Assembly (NCBI GenBank): GCA_910578655.1 | Contig: CAJTQE010000036.1 | Coordinates: 1 to 14,968 of the forward strand | Length of the DNA: 14,968 nt | Direction: 5' to 3' | From: an uncultured Christensenella sp. | GTDB lineage: Bacteria; Bacillota; Clostridia; Christensenellales; Borkfalkiaceae | Part shown: positions 14,586 to 14,968 of the stretch, in pieces | Numbering within the stretch: position 1 is the first letter of the stretch | Layout: each line of letters begins with the position of its first letter | Translations under genes and position numbers: made by a program | The notes under the pieces: generated by a model | What the model saw: the letters and a program-made list of their open reading frames with translations, nothing else | Told to the model about the DNA's origin: nothing | Database searches by the model: none

Positions 14586-14968
14586 CTACTTCTCCGTAAG
14601 TATTTAAGAACTCTTCTTTTGATAAAAGCACCTTTCTTGGCTTAGAGCCCTCAGACTGGGTGACATAGTTCATATTTTCCATCCAGTCAATTATCTTGCA
14701 TGCTTTAATATAGCCAACCGGGAATCTGCGTTGAATCATAGACACTGATGCCTGATTTGAAATTACGCAATAGTGCAAAGCTTTGATATAGGTGTCATCT
14801 ATCTTTATATCTCCGCCTTCACCGGAATTGTCTTCACCAATCGGACCGTTAGAAGGTTCTTCTTCGACCTTGTTAATAAAGTCTGATACAGACTGGTCAA
14901 AATAAGTTTCGTTATGAGCTTTGACGAAATCGGTTACGCGCTGAACTTCGTGAGTATCTATGAAACAA
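14578..14968 (-). CDS. ftsK: DNA translocase FtsK/SpoIIIE, C-terminal part (5' end outside window)
   Basis: The frame is open from the window edge to TGA at 14578, giving about 130 residues. They include IDTHEVQRVTDFVKAH, typical of the end of the RecA-like motor domain. An acidic linker follows, then the winged-helix gamma domain with ASVSMIQRRFPVGYIKACKIID and a GSKPRKVLLS wing. The gamma domain reads the polar guide sequences that direct DNA pumping toward the terminus during division or sporulation. The C-terminal end is complete and overlaps rimO by eight bases. FtsK and SpoIIIE cannot be told apart from this portion. Position upstream of rimO-pgsA is common in Clostridia. Confidence 0.93.
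   Translation of the reverse strand, partial: CFIDTHEVQRVTDFVKAHNETYFDQSVSDFINKVEEEPSNGPIGEDNSGEGGDIKIDDTYIKALHYCVISNQASVSMIQRRFPVGYIKACKIIDWMENMNYVTQSEGSKPRKVLLSKEEFLNTYGEVDD

Overview
The window is AT-rich, gene-dense chromosomal DNA of a Bacillota (Firmicutes) bacterium, most likely a member of class Clostridia. The evidence is the gene order ftsK-rimO-pgsA-cinA-recA followed by rny, the Shine-Dalgarno sequences, the consensus sigma-A-type promoters, RNase Y, and a ThiI whose visible part matches the short form without a rhodanese domain. I cannot name the genus. No tRNA, rRNA, insertion sequence, CRISPR array or prophage is visible, and no stretch longer than 300 bases lacks a gene.

Right half, minus strand (14968 down to 8582): a tightly packed transcription unit reads ftsK (3' end only), rimO, pgsA, cinA, recA, nadE. 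Most junctions overlap by 4 to 11 bases or abut directly, and a strong terminator overlaps the nadE stop codon. The unit joins chromosome partitioning, ribosomal protein S12 modification, phospholipid synthesis, a CinA-type nucleotide amidase, homologous recombination and NAD synthesis. The rny gene (RNase Y) follows with its own near-consensus promoter and a terminator.

Middle, minus strand (6803 down to 5300): a small accessory cluster follows the rny terminator. It starts with the C-terminal part of what looks like a larger CARDB-like (Ig-fold) surface protein that has lost its 5' end. Next comes a DUF3592-like two-helix membrane protein, translationally coupled to the fragment through a TTG start. 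Last is a small membrane-anchored protein of unknown function. A bidirectional terminator at 5196-5234 separates this cluster from the convergent gene at 3806-5179.

The most unusual gene is 3806-5179 on the plus strand. It encodes a PadR-type DNA-binding domain joined by a long proline-rich linker to four predicted transmembrane helices. It is driven by a perfect -35/-10 promoter whose -10 element lies inside an inverted repeat. This could be a membrane-tethered, self-regulated one-component regulator.

Left part, minus strand (3632 down to 1): a divergent unit encodes an acyl-ACP thioesterase-like protein, a YgjP/SprT-like zinc metallopeptidase, a cysteine desulfurase and ThiI (C-terminus outside the window). 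The last two, one base apart, look like a dedicated NifZ-ThiI pair that supplies sulfur for 4-thiouridine in tRNA.
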